NCBI RefSeq assembly: GCF_020991375.1
Contig: NZ_JAJLQZ010000011.1
Span: forward strand, 1-64,000
Direction: 5' to 3'
Source of the DNA: Glycomyces amatae
GTDB lineage: Bacteria > Actinomycetota > Actinomycetes > Mycobacteriales > Micromonosporaceae
Length of the DNA: 64,000 nt
The notes beneath the pieces were generated by a model that saw nothing but the letters and a program-made list of their open reading frames with translations, did not search any database and had not been told where the DNA came from. The translations under genes and the position numbers were made by a program. Positions within the stretch are counted from its first letter, which is position 1; each line of letters starts with the position of its first letter. This document shows, one piece after another, positions 8,507-17,255 of this stretch.

Positions 8507-9730
8507 ATGCGCCGTCCGGGCGGGGTCCGCGCGAGCGCGGCCCGGCGCGTGCTCGACCTCCTGCGGGCCGAGGGCACCCTCAGCCGCGTCGAGCTCGCCG
8601 AGTTGACCGGGCTGACGGCCGCGACCATCACCAACACCGTGCGGCCGCTCATCGCCGACGGGCTCGTGCGCGAGAGCGGCCGCGACGAGCGGCCGGGCCG
8701 CGGCCAGCCGCGACGGCTCCTGCGGCTCGCCGCCGACGCCTGGCACGCCGTGGGCATCCAGGTCGACCGCACCACCACCACGATCGTCGTGCTCGACTTC
8801 GCCGGGGTCCGGGTCGCCGGCGCGAGCCTCCCCGGCACGGGCGGGCGCGGTCCCGAGGAGACGGTGCGGGCGCTCGCCGCGCACGTCGACGCGCTGCTCG
8901 ACCGCGCGGGCGTGCCGCGCGAGCGCGTCCTGGGCGCGGCGCTGGCGACCCACGGGCCGCAGGACCTGGAGCGGGGGATGCTGCTGACCGCCCAGCCCGG
9001 CCCGGCGTGGCTCGAGTACCCGCTCACCGCGGCGCTCGCCGAGCGGCTCGGCGTCCCGGTGCTGCTGGAGAACGACGCGAGCGCCGCGGCGTTCGGCGAG
9101 TTCTGGGCCGGCTCCCCGCCGACGGACACGTTCGGCCTGATCTACATGGCCTCCGGCATCGGCGGCGGCGTGATCGTCGACGGCGAGGTCTACCGGGGCC
9201 GGGCCTCGAACGCGGTCGAGATCGGGCACGTGGCCCTCGCCGGCGGGAGGGCGCCGTGCGTGTGCGGCGGCAGCGGCTGCGCGCAGGCCGAGGCCGGACC
9301 GCAGGCCGTGGTCGCGAAGGCGCTCGCCGACGCCGGGCTGGCCGAGCGCCTCGCCGTCCGCGGGGAGCCGGACGGCACGCTCGCGGACTTCGACCGGATC
9401 GCCCGCGCCTGGCGCGCCGGGGACCGGGACGCGGCCGCGATGCTGGAGCGGTCGGCGCGCTGGATCGGCCGGGCCGCCGTCACCCTGGTCAACCTGTTCG
9501 ACCTCGACACCGTCGTGCTCGCCGGCCCCGCGTTCACCGTCACCGGGACGCTGTACCGCGAGCACGTGGCCGCCGAGCTGGAGCGGCGGGCGCTGAGCCG
9601 CGCGCTGCGCCGCCCCCAGGTGCTCGTGTCGTCCAACGTCGACTCCGCCGCGGCGGTCGGCGGCGCGCTGCACGTGCTGCGCACCATGCGCATCGGGGCG
9701 CCGCGCCTCGCGGACCGGGGGCGGGCGTGA
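8507..9730 (+). CDS. ROK-family transcriptional regulator
   Basis: This 407-residue protein has an N-terminal winged helix (about residues 8-65, with LSRVELAELTGLTAATITN) and a C-terminal ROK/sugar-kinase-like domain. The ROK zinc site CVCGGSGC is intact. The ATP-site pattern expected of a true kinase is weak, so it is a regulator. A GAAGGGGG ribosome site sits before the ATG. It is transcribed away from the mannoside operon, and an inverted repeat overlaps that operon's promoter. The likely role is repression released by a sugar such as mannose or a manno-oligosaccharide. The alpha-galactosidase gene follows in the same direction. Confidence 0.9.
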   Translation: MRRPGGVRASAARRVLDLLRAEGTLSRVELAELTGLTAATITNTVRPLIADGLVRESGRDERPGRGQPRRLLRLAADAWHAVGIQVDRTTTTIVVLDFAGVRVAGASLPGTGGRGPEETVRALAAHVDALLDRAGVPRERVLGAALATHGPQDLERGMLLTAQPGPAWLEYPLTAALAERLGVPVLLENDASAAAFGEFWAGSPPTDTFGLIYMASGIGGGVIVDGEVYRGRASNAVEIGHVALAGGRAPCVCGGSGCAQAEAGPQAVVAKALADAGLAERLAVRGEPDGTLADFDRIARAWRAGDRDAAAMLERSARWIGRAAVTLVNLFDLDTVVLAGPAFTVTGTLYREHVAAELERRALSRALRRPQVLVSSNVDSAAAVGGALHVLRTMRIGAPRLADRGRA

Positions 9731-9789
9731 AGCCGGGCGGCCCCGGCGGCGCATGCGAGCATGATCCCCGCTCCAGCCGAAGGAGCACC

Positions 9790-9834
9790 GTGAACCGGCA
9801 AGCCCTCCACACCACCGACGAAGGAGCACTGTGA
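9790..9834 (+). CDS. Possible 14-codon leader peptide coupled to alpha-galactosidase
   Basis: A GTG at 9790 with an AAGGAG site opens a 14-codon frame reading VNRQALHTTDEGAL. It ends in a TGA that overlaps the GTG start of the alpha-galactosidase in the arrangement GTGA. Its ribosome site and start (GAAGGAGCACCGTGAAC) are nearly identical to those of the alpha-galactosidase (GAAGGAGCACTGTGAAC) 41 bases later. It may be a coupling leader or the remnant of a small duplication. There is no evidence for a functional peptide. Confidence 0.35.
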   Translation: MNRQALHTTDEGAL

Positions 9835-11966
9835 ACGCACAGACCTGGACCGTGCTGCGCCGCGACGGCGTGTCGCTGATCCTCGGACATACGGCGGCGG
9901 GACTGCCGTCGGTGCTGCACTGGGGCGCCGACCTCGGCGAGCTCGGTGAGGCCGACCTCGCCGAGCTCGACCGGGCGACCAGCCGCCAGACCGCGCCCGG
10001 GACGCTCGACGCCGCCTGGCGCCTCCCGCTCGTCCCGCAGGAGGCCGACGGCTGGTCGGGCCGCCCGGGCCTGCTCGCCACCCGCGAAGGACGGCCGGTC
10101 TTCCCGCGCTGGACCGCGGCGGTCGAGCGCCGGGACGAGGCCGCGGTGCGGCTGACCGCGACCGACGAGGCCTCGGGCCTGGTGCTGCGCACCGCGATCG
10201 CCATCGGCGAGGGCGGCCTGGTGCTGCTCGACCACGAGATCGCCAACACCGGCGACGGCGAGCTGGAGGTCGCGTGGCTCGAGGCCACGCTGCCGGTGCC
10301 CAAGGCCGCCGACCACCTCACCCAGTTCGCCGGGCGCTGGACGCGCGAGAAGTCGCCGCTGACGGCCCCGATGCCGCGCGGCACCACCGTGCGCGAGTCG
10401 CGCCGGGGCCGCGGCGGCCACGACGCGCCGTGGGTCACCCTGGCGTCCGACGGGCAGCCGCGGAACCGCGGCGGCGAGGTGTGGGCGGTGCACCTGGGCT
10501 GGAGCGCCGACGTGCGCCACCGCGTCGACCGCGTGGGCGAGCACGTGACCGCGCTCGGGGCCGGCGAGCTGGTGCGGCCCGGCGAGATCCGCCTCGCCCC
10601 CGGCGGCGCGTACCGGACGCCGACCGCGTACTTCGCCTGGGCCGCAACTGGTCTCGACGGCGTCAGCGAGCGGTTCCACACCTGGATGCGGTCGCGCCCG
10701 CAGCACCCGAGGACCGCCCGCCCGCTCGTGCTCAACACCTGGGAGGCCGTCTACTTCGACCACGACGGGGACCGGCTCGAAGCGCTCGCCCGCAAGGCCG
10801 CGGCCGTCGGCGTCGAGCGGTTCGTCCTCGACGACGGCTGGTTCCCGGGCCGGCGCGACGACACCAAGGGACTGGGCGACTGGACCGTGGACCGCACGGT
10901 CTGGCCCAACGGGCTCGGGCCCCTGGCGGACCTGGTGCACTCGCTCGGGATGGAGTTCGGGCTGTGGTTCGAGCCCGAGATGGTCAACCTCGACTCCGAC
11001 CTGGCGCGCGCCCACCCCGAGTGGCTGCTCGCCAACCCCGCCTCGGTGCCCTCGCCGGAGGGATTGTCGTTCCGCACCCAGTACGTGCTGGACCTGGCGA
11101 ACCCGGAGGCGTTCGAGCACGTCAGGTCGCAGATGTCGGCGCTGGTGCGGGAGCTGGGCATCGACTTCGTCAAGTGGGACCACAACCGGGACCTGGTCGA
11201 GCCGGTGCACGGGGGCGCGCCGGGCACCCACGGGCAGACCCTCGCGGCCTACCGCCTCATCGCGCGGCTCAAGGCCGACCACCCGGGACTGGAGATCGAG
11301 TCGTGCTCCTCCGGCGGCGCCCGCACCGACCTGGGCATCCTGGAGCACACCGACCGGGTGTGGGCCTCGGACTCCAACGACCCGGTGGAGCGCCAGGAGA
11401 TCCAGCGCTGGACCGAGCTGGTGCTCCCGCCCGAGCTCATCGGCGCGCACGTCGGCCCCTCCCCCGCCCACTCGTCCGGCCGCGCCGCACCGCTGTCCTA
11501 CCGGATCGCGACCTCGCTCCAGGGCTCCGCGGGCTTCGAGTGGGACCTGCTCTCATGCGACGAGGAGGAGACCGGGCGGATCACGGCGTTCGCCGCGCTC
11601 TACAAGGAGCTGCGGCACCTGCTGCACACCGGGACCGTGGTCAGGCCCGACGTGCTCGACCCCGCGCTGCGGGTGCGCGGCGTCGTGGCGCCCGACCGGT
11701 CCGAGGCGGTCTTCACCGTGGCGACCGTGGCCTCGCTGGAGGACGCGCTCGCCGAGCGGCTGCGCCTGGACGGCCTCGACCCCGAACGGCGCTACCGGGT
11801 CCGGGTGCGCGACGAGATCGGCACGGCCCGGTGGGGCTGGGTCACCCCGGCGTGGCTCGACGGGGAGGGGACGGTCCTGCCGGGGCGGGTCCTCGCGGAG
11901 GCCGGGCTCCAGCTGCCGACGCTGTGGCCGATTCAGGCGCTGGTGGTGCATGTGACCGCCGTCTGA
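9831..11966 (+). CDS. Alpha-galactosidase, glycoside hydrolase family 36
   Basis: This 711-residue enzyme lacks a signal peptide and should act in the cytoplasm, releasing alpha-1,6-linked galactose from galactomanno-oligosaccharides or raffinose-type sugars. The N-terminal beta-sandwich domain is followed by the TIM barrel. The nucleophile is Asp450 in FVKWDHNRD and the acid/base Asp514 in WASDSNDP. The substrate-binding block FVLDDGWFPGRRDD is present. The length fits GH36 enzymes of about 700 residues. The GTG start at 9831 has a good AAGGAG site. The gene lies 100 bases after the ROK regulator and ends in a strong hairpin at 12013. With the beta-mannosidase and mannanase nearby, galactomannan is the likely source of its substrate. 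Confidence 0.94.
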   Translation: MNAQTWTVLRRDGVSLILGHTAAGLPSVLHWGADLGELGEADLAELDRATSRQTAPGTLDAAWRLPLVPQEADGWSGRPGLLATREGRPVFPRWTAAVERRDEAAVRLTATDEASGLVLRTAIAIGEGGLVLLDHEIANTGDGELEVAWLEATLPVPKAADHLTQFAGRWTREKSPLTAPMPRGTTVRESRRGRGGHDAPWVTLASDGQPRNRGGEVWAVHLGWSADVRHRVDRVGEHVTALGAGELVRPGEIRLAPGGAYRTPTAYFAWAATGLDGVSERFHTWMRSRPQHPRTARPLVLNTWEAVYFDHDGDRLEALARKAAAVGVERFVLDDGWFPGRRDDTKGLGDWTVDRTVWPNGLGPLADLVHSLGMEFGLWFEPEMVNLDSDLARAHPEWLLANPASVPSPEGLSFRTQYVLDLANPEAFEHVRSQMSALVRELGIDFVKWDHNRDLVEPVHGGAPGTHGQTLAAYRLIARLKADHPGLEIESCSSGGARTDLGILEHTDRVWASDSNDPVERQEIQRWTELVLPPELIGAHVGPSPAHSSGRAAPLSYRIATSLQGSAGFEWDLLSCDEEETGRITAFAALYKELRHLLHTGTVVRPDVLDPALRVRGVVAPDRSEAVFTVATVASLEDALAERLRLDGLDPERRYRVRVRDEIGTARWGWVTPAWLDGEGTVLPGRVLAEAGLQLPTLWPIQALVVHVTAV

Positions 11967-12012
11967 CGGTCCGGGGCCGTTCGCACCGATATGCGGGGCG
12001 GCCCCGTCGCCA

Positions 12013-12048
12013 GGCCCGGCACCGGCCGATTTCGGCCGGTGCCGGGCC
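12013..12048 (+). terminator. Long hairpin terminator after the alpha-galactosidase
   Basis: A perfect 17-base-pair stem closes on a two-base TT loop. No T run follows, as is common for hairpin terminators in high-GC actinobacteria. It lies 47 bases after the alpha-galactosidase stop codon and before the second ROK gene. Confidence 0.75.
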
Positions 12049-12101
12049 CGCACGGGCCGGTAAGGTGATCGGAGCCCGTCACCCCACGCGAGGAGGCCGC
12101 A

Positions 12102-13331
12102 TTGCGATCGTTCGGCGCCGACACCCGTCTGCCGACGCTGGCCGTGGTGCTCGACATCATCCGCGAGCGGGGGGCCGTCAGCCGCGTCGAGCTGGCCGAC
12201 GCCACCGGACTGACCCAGGCCACGATGACCCACGCCGTCAGGAAGCTGACGGCGCTGGGGCTGGTCCACGAGGTCGGCACCGCGCCCGCCAACCGCGGGA
12301 CCCCGCGGCGCCTCATCGGGATCAGGGAGGACGCCTGCTACATGGTCGGCGTCCAGCTCGACCAGTTCTCGGCGGTCGGCGTCGTGGTCGACCTGGCGGG
12401 CCGCGTCGTGGTCCGCCGCGACACGCCCGGCTCGGGCATGCGGCCGCTGGCCTCGGTCGTCGCCGACCTCGCCGAGCTGGTGCGGACCGTGCTCGACGAG
12501 GCCTCGGTGCCCCCGCACAAGGTGCTCGGCATCGGGCTGGCGACCTACGGCTCGCAGGACCGCGAGGCCGGCATCGTGATCACGCCCCACCCGACCGCCG
12601 AATGGCTCGGCTACCCGCTGGCCGAGACCCTCGCGGCGGCGACCGGGCTGCCGGTCGCGCTCGAGAACGACGCCACCGCCGCGGGACTGGGCGTGCAGAC
12701 CGCGGGCGGATCGGGCTCGAGCTTCGCCGTCGTGTTCATGTCGGGCGGCATCGGCGGCGGCGTCATCCTCGACGGCCACCCCTACCGCGGGGTGACCTCG
12801 AACGGCGTGGAGCTGGGCCACATCTCCGTCGACGCGCTCGGCGAGCCCTGCGCCTGCGGCAACCGCGGGTGCCTCGACCCCGCCGCCGGTCCGCGCGTGG
12901 TCGTCGAGCAGGCCCTGGAGGACCCGGCGCTCGCCGCGCGGCTGGGGCTGGGCGCCGACACGCTCACCGACTTCAACCGGATCGGGCGCGCCGCCCGCGA
13001 GGGGGACGCCGAGGCGGCCGCGCTGGTCGCGGCCTCGGCGCAGCGGCTCGCGGTCGCCACGGTCTCGATGGTGAACATGTTCGACGTGGGCCGGGTCGTG
13101 CTCGCCGGGCACGCCTTCGCCGAGACCGGGCGGGCCTACCGGGACGTGCTCCAGGAGGTGCTCCACCGGTCGGTGTACATGCGCCACGTGCACACCGTGG
13201 AGGTCGACCTGGCAGAGGACGTGACGCAGGCGGCGGCGGTCGGCGGCGCGGCCGTGGTGCTGCGCAACCTGCTCGAGTCGCCGAACCCGGAACTGCGGGG
13301 CGTCGCGGCGGACGCCGAGGCGGGCGTCTAG
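12102..13331 (+). CDS. ROK-family transcriptional regulator (second copy)
   Basis: This 409-residue protein has the same plan as the ROK gene at 8507: an N-terminal helix-turn-helix (AVSRVELADATGLTQATMTH) and a ROK domain with the zinc site CACGNRGC. The two are clearly paralogous but differ throughout. The TTG start at 12102 was chosen for its strong GAGGAGG site. The gene stands alone, with a terminator on each side. A target is not obvious. The Lpl-type sugar transporter at 14608, beyond one unrelated gene, is a candidate, because a GTTA-N5-TAAC repeat lies upstream of it. Confidence 0.88.
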   Translation: MRSFGADTRLPTLAVVLDIIRERGAVSRVELADATGLTQATMTHAVRKLTALGLVHEVGTAPANRGTPRRLIGIREDACYMVGVQLDQFSAVGVVVDLAGRVVVRRDTPGSGMRPLASVVADLAELVRTVLDEASVPPHKVLGIGLATYGSQDREAGIVITPHPTAEWLGYPLAETLAAATGLPVALENDATAAGLGVQTAGGSGSSFAVVFMSGGIGGGVILDGHPYRGVTSNGVELGHISVDALGEPCACGNRGCLDPAAGPRVVVEQALEDPALAARLGLGADTLTDFNRIGRAAREGDAEAAALVAASAQRLAVATVSMVNMFDVGRVVLAGHAFAETGRAYRDVLQEVLHRSVYMRHVHTVEVDLAEDVTQAAAVGGAAVVLRNLLESPNPELRGVAADAEAGV

Positions 13332-13367
13332 AGGGCGGTGCTCGGCGCGGCCTGATGCGGCATACGG

Positions 13368-13397
13368 CGCGGGCCCCGGCTTCCGCCAGGGCCCGCG
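13368..13397. terminator. Bidirectional hairpin between convergent genes
   Basis: CGCGGGCCC and GGGCCCGCG form a nine-base-pair stem with a 12-base loop. It lies between the ends of the second ROK gene and the convergent LigD-type gene and could stop transcription from both sides. Confidence 0.6.
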
Positions 13398-13406
13398 GCG
13401 CGTCCG

Positions 13407-14333
13407 CTAGCGCTCGAGCGCGTCGAATCGTTCGCGGGCCTCGGCCGCCGAGGCGGCGTGGGCGTCCATGTCGGCCCACGGGTCGGCGGCCTTGTGGGCG
13501 AGGCGCCGGCGCATGGTCGCGATCGTGCTGCCGCCGGGGGTCGCGCGGCCCAGTTCGGACCAGTCCAGCGGCGTGGCCACGCTCGCGCCGGGCCGGGCGC
13601 GCAGCGAGTACGGCGCGATGAAGGTCTGGCCGTAGGCGTTGCGGTTGACGTCCAGGAAGATCCGGTCGCCGCGCTTGTTCTTGCGCTGCTCGGTGGTCAG
13701 CAGGTCGGGGTCCCGCGCCGCCAGGCGGTCGGCGAGGTCCGCGGCGAGGCCGCGGACGGCGTCGAAGTCGGCGGAGCGGTCCAGCGGCGCGGCCACGTGG
13801 AAGCCGCGGCCGCCCGTGGCCTGCGTGTACGGCGCCAGGCCGATTTCGGCGTAGGCGTCGCGGATGCGGCGCGCGACCGAGCGCAGGGTGTCGACGTCGG
13901 CGCCCTTCGGCGGGTCGATGTCGATCACCAGCCGGTCCGGGTGGTCCAGGTCGTCCATCGTGGACAGCCAGATGTGGAACTCGACGGTGTTCTGGTTGGC
14001 GAGGTACACCAGGGCGGCCTCGTCCTCGCAGACCACGTGCCGGACCGTGCCCTCCTCGCTGCGCTGGGGCACCTCGACCACGCGCACCCAGTCCGGGAAG
14101 TACTCCGAGGCGTGCTTCTGGAAGAAGCCCTCCTCGTCGATCCCGTCGGGGAAGCGCCGCATCGTCAGCGGGCGGCCCGCCAGGTGCGGCAGCATCACGT
14201 CGGCCACCGTCCGGTAGTGCTCGATGACGTCGCCCTTGCTGACGTCGTCGTCCGGGAAGAGCTCCTTGTCCGGTTTCGAGACCTTGACGTCGCGGTCCTC
14301 GACATGGATCGTCTCTGCTTTCGGCCGTGTCAT
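13407..14333 (-). CDS. LigD-type DNA polymerase/primase domain protein
   Basis: This 308-residue protein matches the polymerase domain of bacterial non-homologous end joining ligase D, as a stand-alone module. Seen motifs include VIDIDPP, whose two Asp residues bind metal, TGGRGFHV of the nucleotide site, and FLDVNRNAYGQTFIAPYSLRARPGASVATPL cut here to the idea of a C-terminal third Asp and a basic phosphate-binding loop. No ligase or nuclease domain is present and no Ku gene is nearby. Actinobacteria often carry such separate polymerase proteins. They add ribonucleotides or deoxynucleotides during end joining or excision repair. Its neighbours are unrelated sugar genes, so it is probably transcribed alone. 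Confidence 0.9.
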   Translation of the reverse strand: MTRPKAETIHVEDRDVKVSKPDKELFPDDDVSKGDVIEHYRTVADVMLPHLAGRPLTMRRFPDGIDEEGFFQKHASEYFPDWVRVVEVPQRSEEGTVRHVVCEDEAALVYLANQNTVEFHIWLSTMDDLDHPDRLVIDIDPPKGADVDTLRSVARRIRDAYAEIGLAPYTQATGGRGFHVAAPLDRSADFDAVRGLAADLADRLAARDPDLLTTEQRKNKRGDRIFLDVNRNAYGQTFIAPYSLRARPGASVATPLDWSELGRATPGGSTIATMRRRLAHKAADPWADMDAHAASAAEARERFDALER

Positions 14334-14483
14334 GACCGGCGGTTACCCGGGCGGCGGGGCCGCAAACGGGGCCGCCGGAGCGGGCACTGGCGCGCGACAG
14401 GTCAATGTGGATTCCTCATGGGCGCGGCGAGCTGGACTGGAGTCGTTCAATGGGGTGGGTGTTGCGCCGGTCTCATCGATGTA

Positions 14484-14496
14484 GTTATATTTTAAC
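14484..14496. promoter_or_regulatory. Candidate operator upstream of the Lpl-type transporter
   Basis: The AT-rich island around 14480-14530 stands out in this high-GC window. It contains GTTATATTTTAAC, arms GTTA and TAAC five bases apart, followed at once by the palindrome ACGTACGT sharing bases from 14495. The repeat resembles ROK-type sites more than LacI-type ones. No pair of promoter boxes with good spacing was found here, so the exact promoter is open. Confidence 0.4.
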
Positions 14497-14607
14497 GTAC
14501 GTCCCTACAAATACGAACCCTTGCGAACTTCATATACCCGGCATTGGCGACGCCTGCGGCCATGAACCAGCAGAGCACCGTGACTCCCCTACGAAAGGCA
14601 CCGCGCC

Positions 14608-16275
14608 ATGGGCGACACCTCCAGCGGAACCCGGTTCCGCCTCCAACGCCGAACCCTCTTCCAGGCCGGCGGCGCCGCCGCCGTCACCGCCTCCCTCACC
14701 GCCTGCGCCGACCTCGAGGAGGGCCCCGAGGGCACCGCCGCCGGGTCCGACGAACTCGCCGACCTGCTCCCCGAGTTCATCCCCTACGAGGGCGGCGTCG
14801 AGCCCGACCTGCCCGGCCGGCCCGACGGCACCGTCTCCCCCGGCTACCTCTCCCGGCCCGACCAGGTGCTCCAGGCCGTCGCCGAGAAGCCCATGACCAC
14901 CGGCGAGGAGATCACCGCGATCACCCCGCTGTGGAACCCGGCCCCGCCCGGCCTGCCCGGCAACTCCTACTTCACCGCCGTCAACGAGGCCCTCGGCGGC
15001 ACCGTCACGTTCAACATCGCCGACGGCAACAACTACGTCGACAAGATCACGACCACCCTCGCCGGCGGCGACGTCCCGGACATGTTCCAGATCCCCGGCT
15101 GGGAGATCATCAAGCTCTCCGACTTCACCGAGGCCGCGAACGAGCTGTTCGCCGACCTCTCGCCGTACCTGGCGGGCGCCAAGGCCGCCGACTACCCGCT
15201 CCTGGCCAACTACCCCACCGCCGCGTGGGCGATGGGCGTCTTCGGCGGCAGGCTCCTCGGCATCCCGTGGGAACGCGCGCCGTACACGAACACCATGTTC
15301 GCCCGCCAGGACCTGCTCGACGAGCTGGGCCTGGAGCACCCGACGAACCTGGAGGAGCTGCTGGCGATCGCCGAGGAGGTGAACGACCCCGCGAACAACC
15401 GCTGGGCCTTCGCCAGCCTCGACCAGACCGTCCAGGAGGCGATGGGCGTGCCCACCCTGTGGCGCGACGACGGCGGGAAGCTCGTCCACAAGTTCGAGAC
15501 CGAGGCGTTCGCCGCCGCGATCGAGTTCACCCGCCAGGTCTTCGACAAGGGCCTGGTCCACCCCGACTACGTGGCCGACCGCTTCACCAACACCAAGGAG
15601 ATCATCGGCTCGGGCCAGGCCGTGTTCTACGAGGACGGCCTCGGCGCCTGGCACGAGATGCTCGGCACCTACCGCGACGTGCCCGGCTTCGACCTCCAGG
15701 CCGTGAACCCGATGGCCGCCGAGCCCGGCGGCACCCCCACGATCTGGCGCGACGACCCGGCCGGCATGTTCACCTTCATCCGCAAGGACCTGTCCGAGGA
15801 GCGGATCAAGGAGTGCCTGCGCGTCGCCAACTGGTGCTCGGCGCCCTTCGGCACCGTCGAGTGGGACCTGGTGTGGGACGGCGTCGAAGGCGTCCACTTC
15901 ACCGTCGACGCCGACGGCGTCCCCCAGCGCACCGACCTGGGCCAGACCGAGGTCGCCAACACCTACCTGTTCCTCTCGGGCCGCTCCAACGCGAACTTCA
16001 AGTTCCAGTACCCGGGCCAGGTCGAGGCCCAGCACGCGTGGGAGACCAACGCCGCGCCGTTCCTCGACGACCACCCGTTCCAGGGCCTGCGCATCGAGAT
16101 GCCCTCCGACCTGGCCGCCGAGAACGAGCCGATGACGGACGCGCACCACGAGATCTACCGCGGCCAGCGCGAGGTCTCGGCGTGGGCGGCCCTCGTCGAG
16201 GACTGGCGCGCCAAGGTCGGCGACTCGGCCCGCGAGTACTACACCGGGATCGCCGAGGACAACGACCGCCTGTGA
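14608..16275 (+). CDS. Sugar ABC transporter binding lipoprotein, LplA-like
   Basis: This 555-residue exported lipoprotein carries a twin-arginine signal (QRRTLFQAGG) followed by a lipobox ending in LTACAD, so it is probably folded before export and anchored by Cys. The rest resembles the long LplA/YtcQ-type binding proteins for complex sugars. Conserved stretches include AVNEALGGTVTFNIADG and GDVPDMFQIPG. Its stop overlaps the GTG of the first permease by four bases. LplA-type systems usually import oligosaccharides from polysaccharides such as pectin, xylan or host glycans. The substrate cannot be read from the sequence. No ATPase gene is in the operon. Confidence 0.88.
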   Translation: MGDTSSGTRFRLQRRTLFQAGGAAAVTASLTACADLEEGPEGTAAGSDELADLLPEFIPYEGGVEPDLPGRPDGTVSPGYLSRPDQVLQAVAEKPMTTGEEITAITPLWNPAPPGLPGNSYFTAVNEALGGTVTFNIADGNNYVDKITTTLAGGDVPDMFQIPGWEIIKLSDFTEAANELFADLSPYLAGAKAADYPLLANYPTAAWAMGVFGGRLLGIPWERAPYTNTMFARQDLLDELGLEHPTNLEELLAIAEEVNDPANNRWAFASLDQTVQEAMGVPTLWRDDGGKLVHKFETEAFAAAIEFTRQVFDKGLVHPDYVADRFTNTKEIIGSGQAVFYEDGLGAWHEMLGTYRDVPGFDLQAVNPMAAEPGGTPTIWRDDPAGMFTFIRKDLSEERIKECLRVANWCSAPFGTVEWDLVWDGVEGVHFTVDADGVPQRTDLGQTEVANTYLFLSGRSNANFKFQYPGQVEAQHAWETNAAPFLDDHPFQGLRIEMPSDLAAENEPMTDAHHEIYRGQREVSAWAALVEDWRAKVGDSAREYYTGIAEDNDRL

Positions 16276-17255
16276 CCGCTCCGACGATCCAGTCCCCGGC
16301 CGATGCGGCCGGGGACGCTCCACCGCGCGCGGCGAAGCCGGGGACGCACTGGCGGGCGCGGCTGCGCCGCGACTGGCCGCTGGTGCTCATGGCGGCGCCG
16401 ATGATGCTCCTGGTGTGGGGGTTCTGGTGGATCCCCGCGCTGGGCAACGTGGTCGCGTTCCAGGACTACAAGCCCTACACGGGCGGGATCTTCGGCTCGC
16501 GCCTGGTGGGCTTCACGCACTTCCAGATGCTGTTCTCGGACCCGGACTTCCTCCGGGCCCTGGTGAACACGCTGTCGATCACCGCGTTCCAGCTGGTGTT
16601 CTACTTCCCGGTGCCGATCATGCTGGCGCTCCTGCTGCACTCGCTGACGTCCGCGAAGCTGCGGTCGATGCTCCAGAGCGTGGTGTACCTGCCGTACTTC
16701 TTCTCCTGGGTGCTCGTGATCGCGATCTTCCAGCAGATGCTCGGCGGGGCGGGGCTGCTCAACCAGCTGCTGCGCGCCGGCGGGTTCGAGGGCGTGGACT
16801 GGATGACCGATCCGGACACGTTCATCCTGCTGGTGACCTCGCAGGCGATCTGGAAGGACGCGGGGTTCGGGGCGATCATCTTCCTGGCGGCGCTGGCCGC
16901 GATCGACCCGAACCTGTACGAGGCGGCCGCGGTCGACGGGGCGGGCCGGTGGCGGCGGCTGTGGCACATCACGCTGCCGGGCATCCGGCCGGTGATCGTG
17001 CTGCTGCTGATCCTGCGGCTGGGCGACGCGCTCAACGTCGGGTTCGAGCAGTTCTTCCTCCAGCGCAGCGCGGTCGGCTCGCAGGCCTCGGAGGTGTTCG
17101 ACACCTTCGTGTACTACAGCGGCATCCGCACCGGCGACTTCGACTACGGGGCCGCGGCGGGCCTGTTCAAGGGCGTGGTGGGCCTCGTGCTCATCCTCGC
17201 CGCCAACAAGGCGGCCCACATGATGGGCGAGCGGGGGGTGTACTCCAAGTCATGA
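16272..17255 (+). CDS. Sugar ABC transporter permease, LplB-like
   Basis: This 327-residue permease starts at a GTG that overlaps the binding-protein stop (GTGA). A hydrophilic N-terminus of about 35 residues leads to six hydrophobic segments. The EAA loop reads EAAAVDGAGRWRRLWHITLPG, near the C-terminal third. Phrases such as GNVVAFQDYKPYTGG are typical of LplB/YtcP-type systems. It pairs with the permease starting at 17252, where ATG and TGA again overlap. The operon supplies no ATPase, as is usual for systems served by MsiK. Confidence 0.92.
   Translation: MTAPTIQSPADAAGDAPPRAAKPGTHWRARLRRDWPLVLMAAPMMLLVWGFWWIPALGNVVAFQDYKPYTGGIFGSRLVGFTHFQMLFSDPDFLRALVNTLSITAFQLVFYFPVPIMLALLLHSLTSAKLRSMLQSVVYLPYFFSWVLVIAIFQQMLGGAGLLNQLLRAGGFEGVDWMTDPDTFILLVTSQAIWKDAGFGAIIFLAALAAIDPNLYEAAAVDGAGRWRRLWHITLPGIRPVIVLLLILRLGDALNVGFEQFFLQRSAVGSQASEVFDTFVYYSGIRTGDFDYGAAAGLFKGVVGLVLILAANKAAHMMGERGVYSKS

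Noticed and set aside
14530-16323. Long open frame opposite the Lpl-type binding-protein gene, and dozens like it
   Set aside because: In a genome with nearly all third positions G or C, antisense frames stay open by chance. Their products are low-complexity runs of Arg, Gly, Val and Pro with no domains or ribosome sites.
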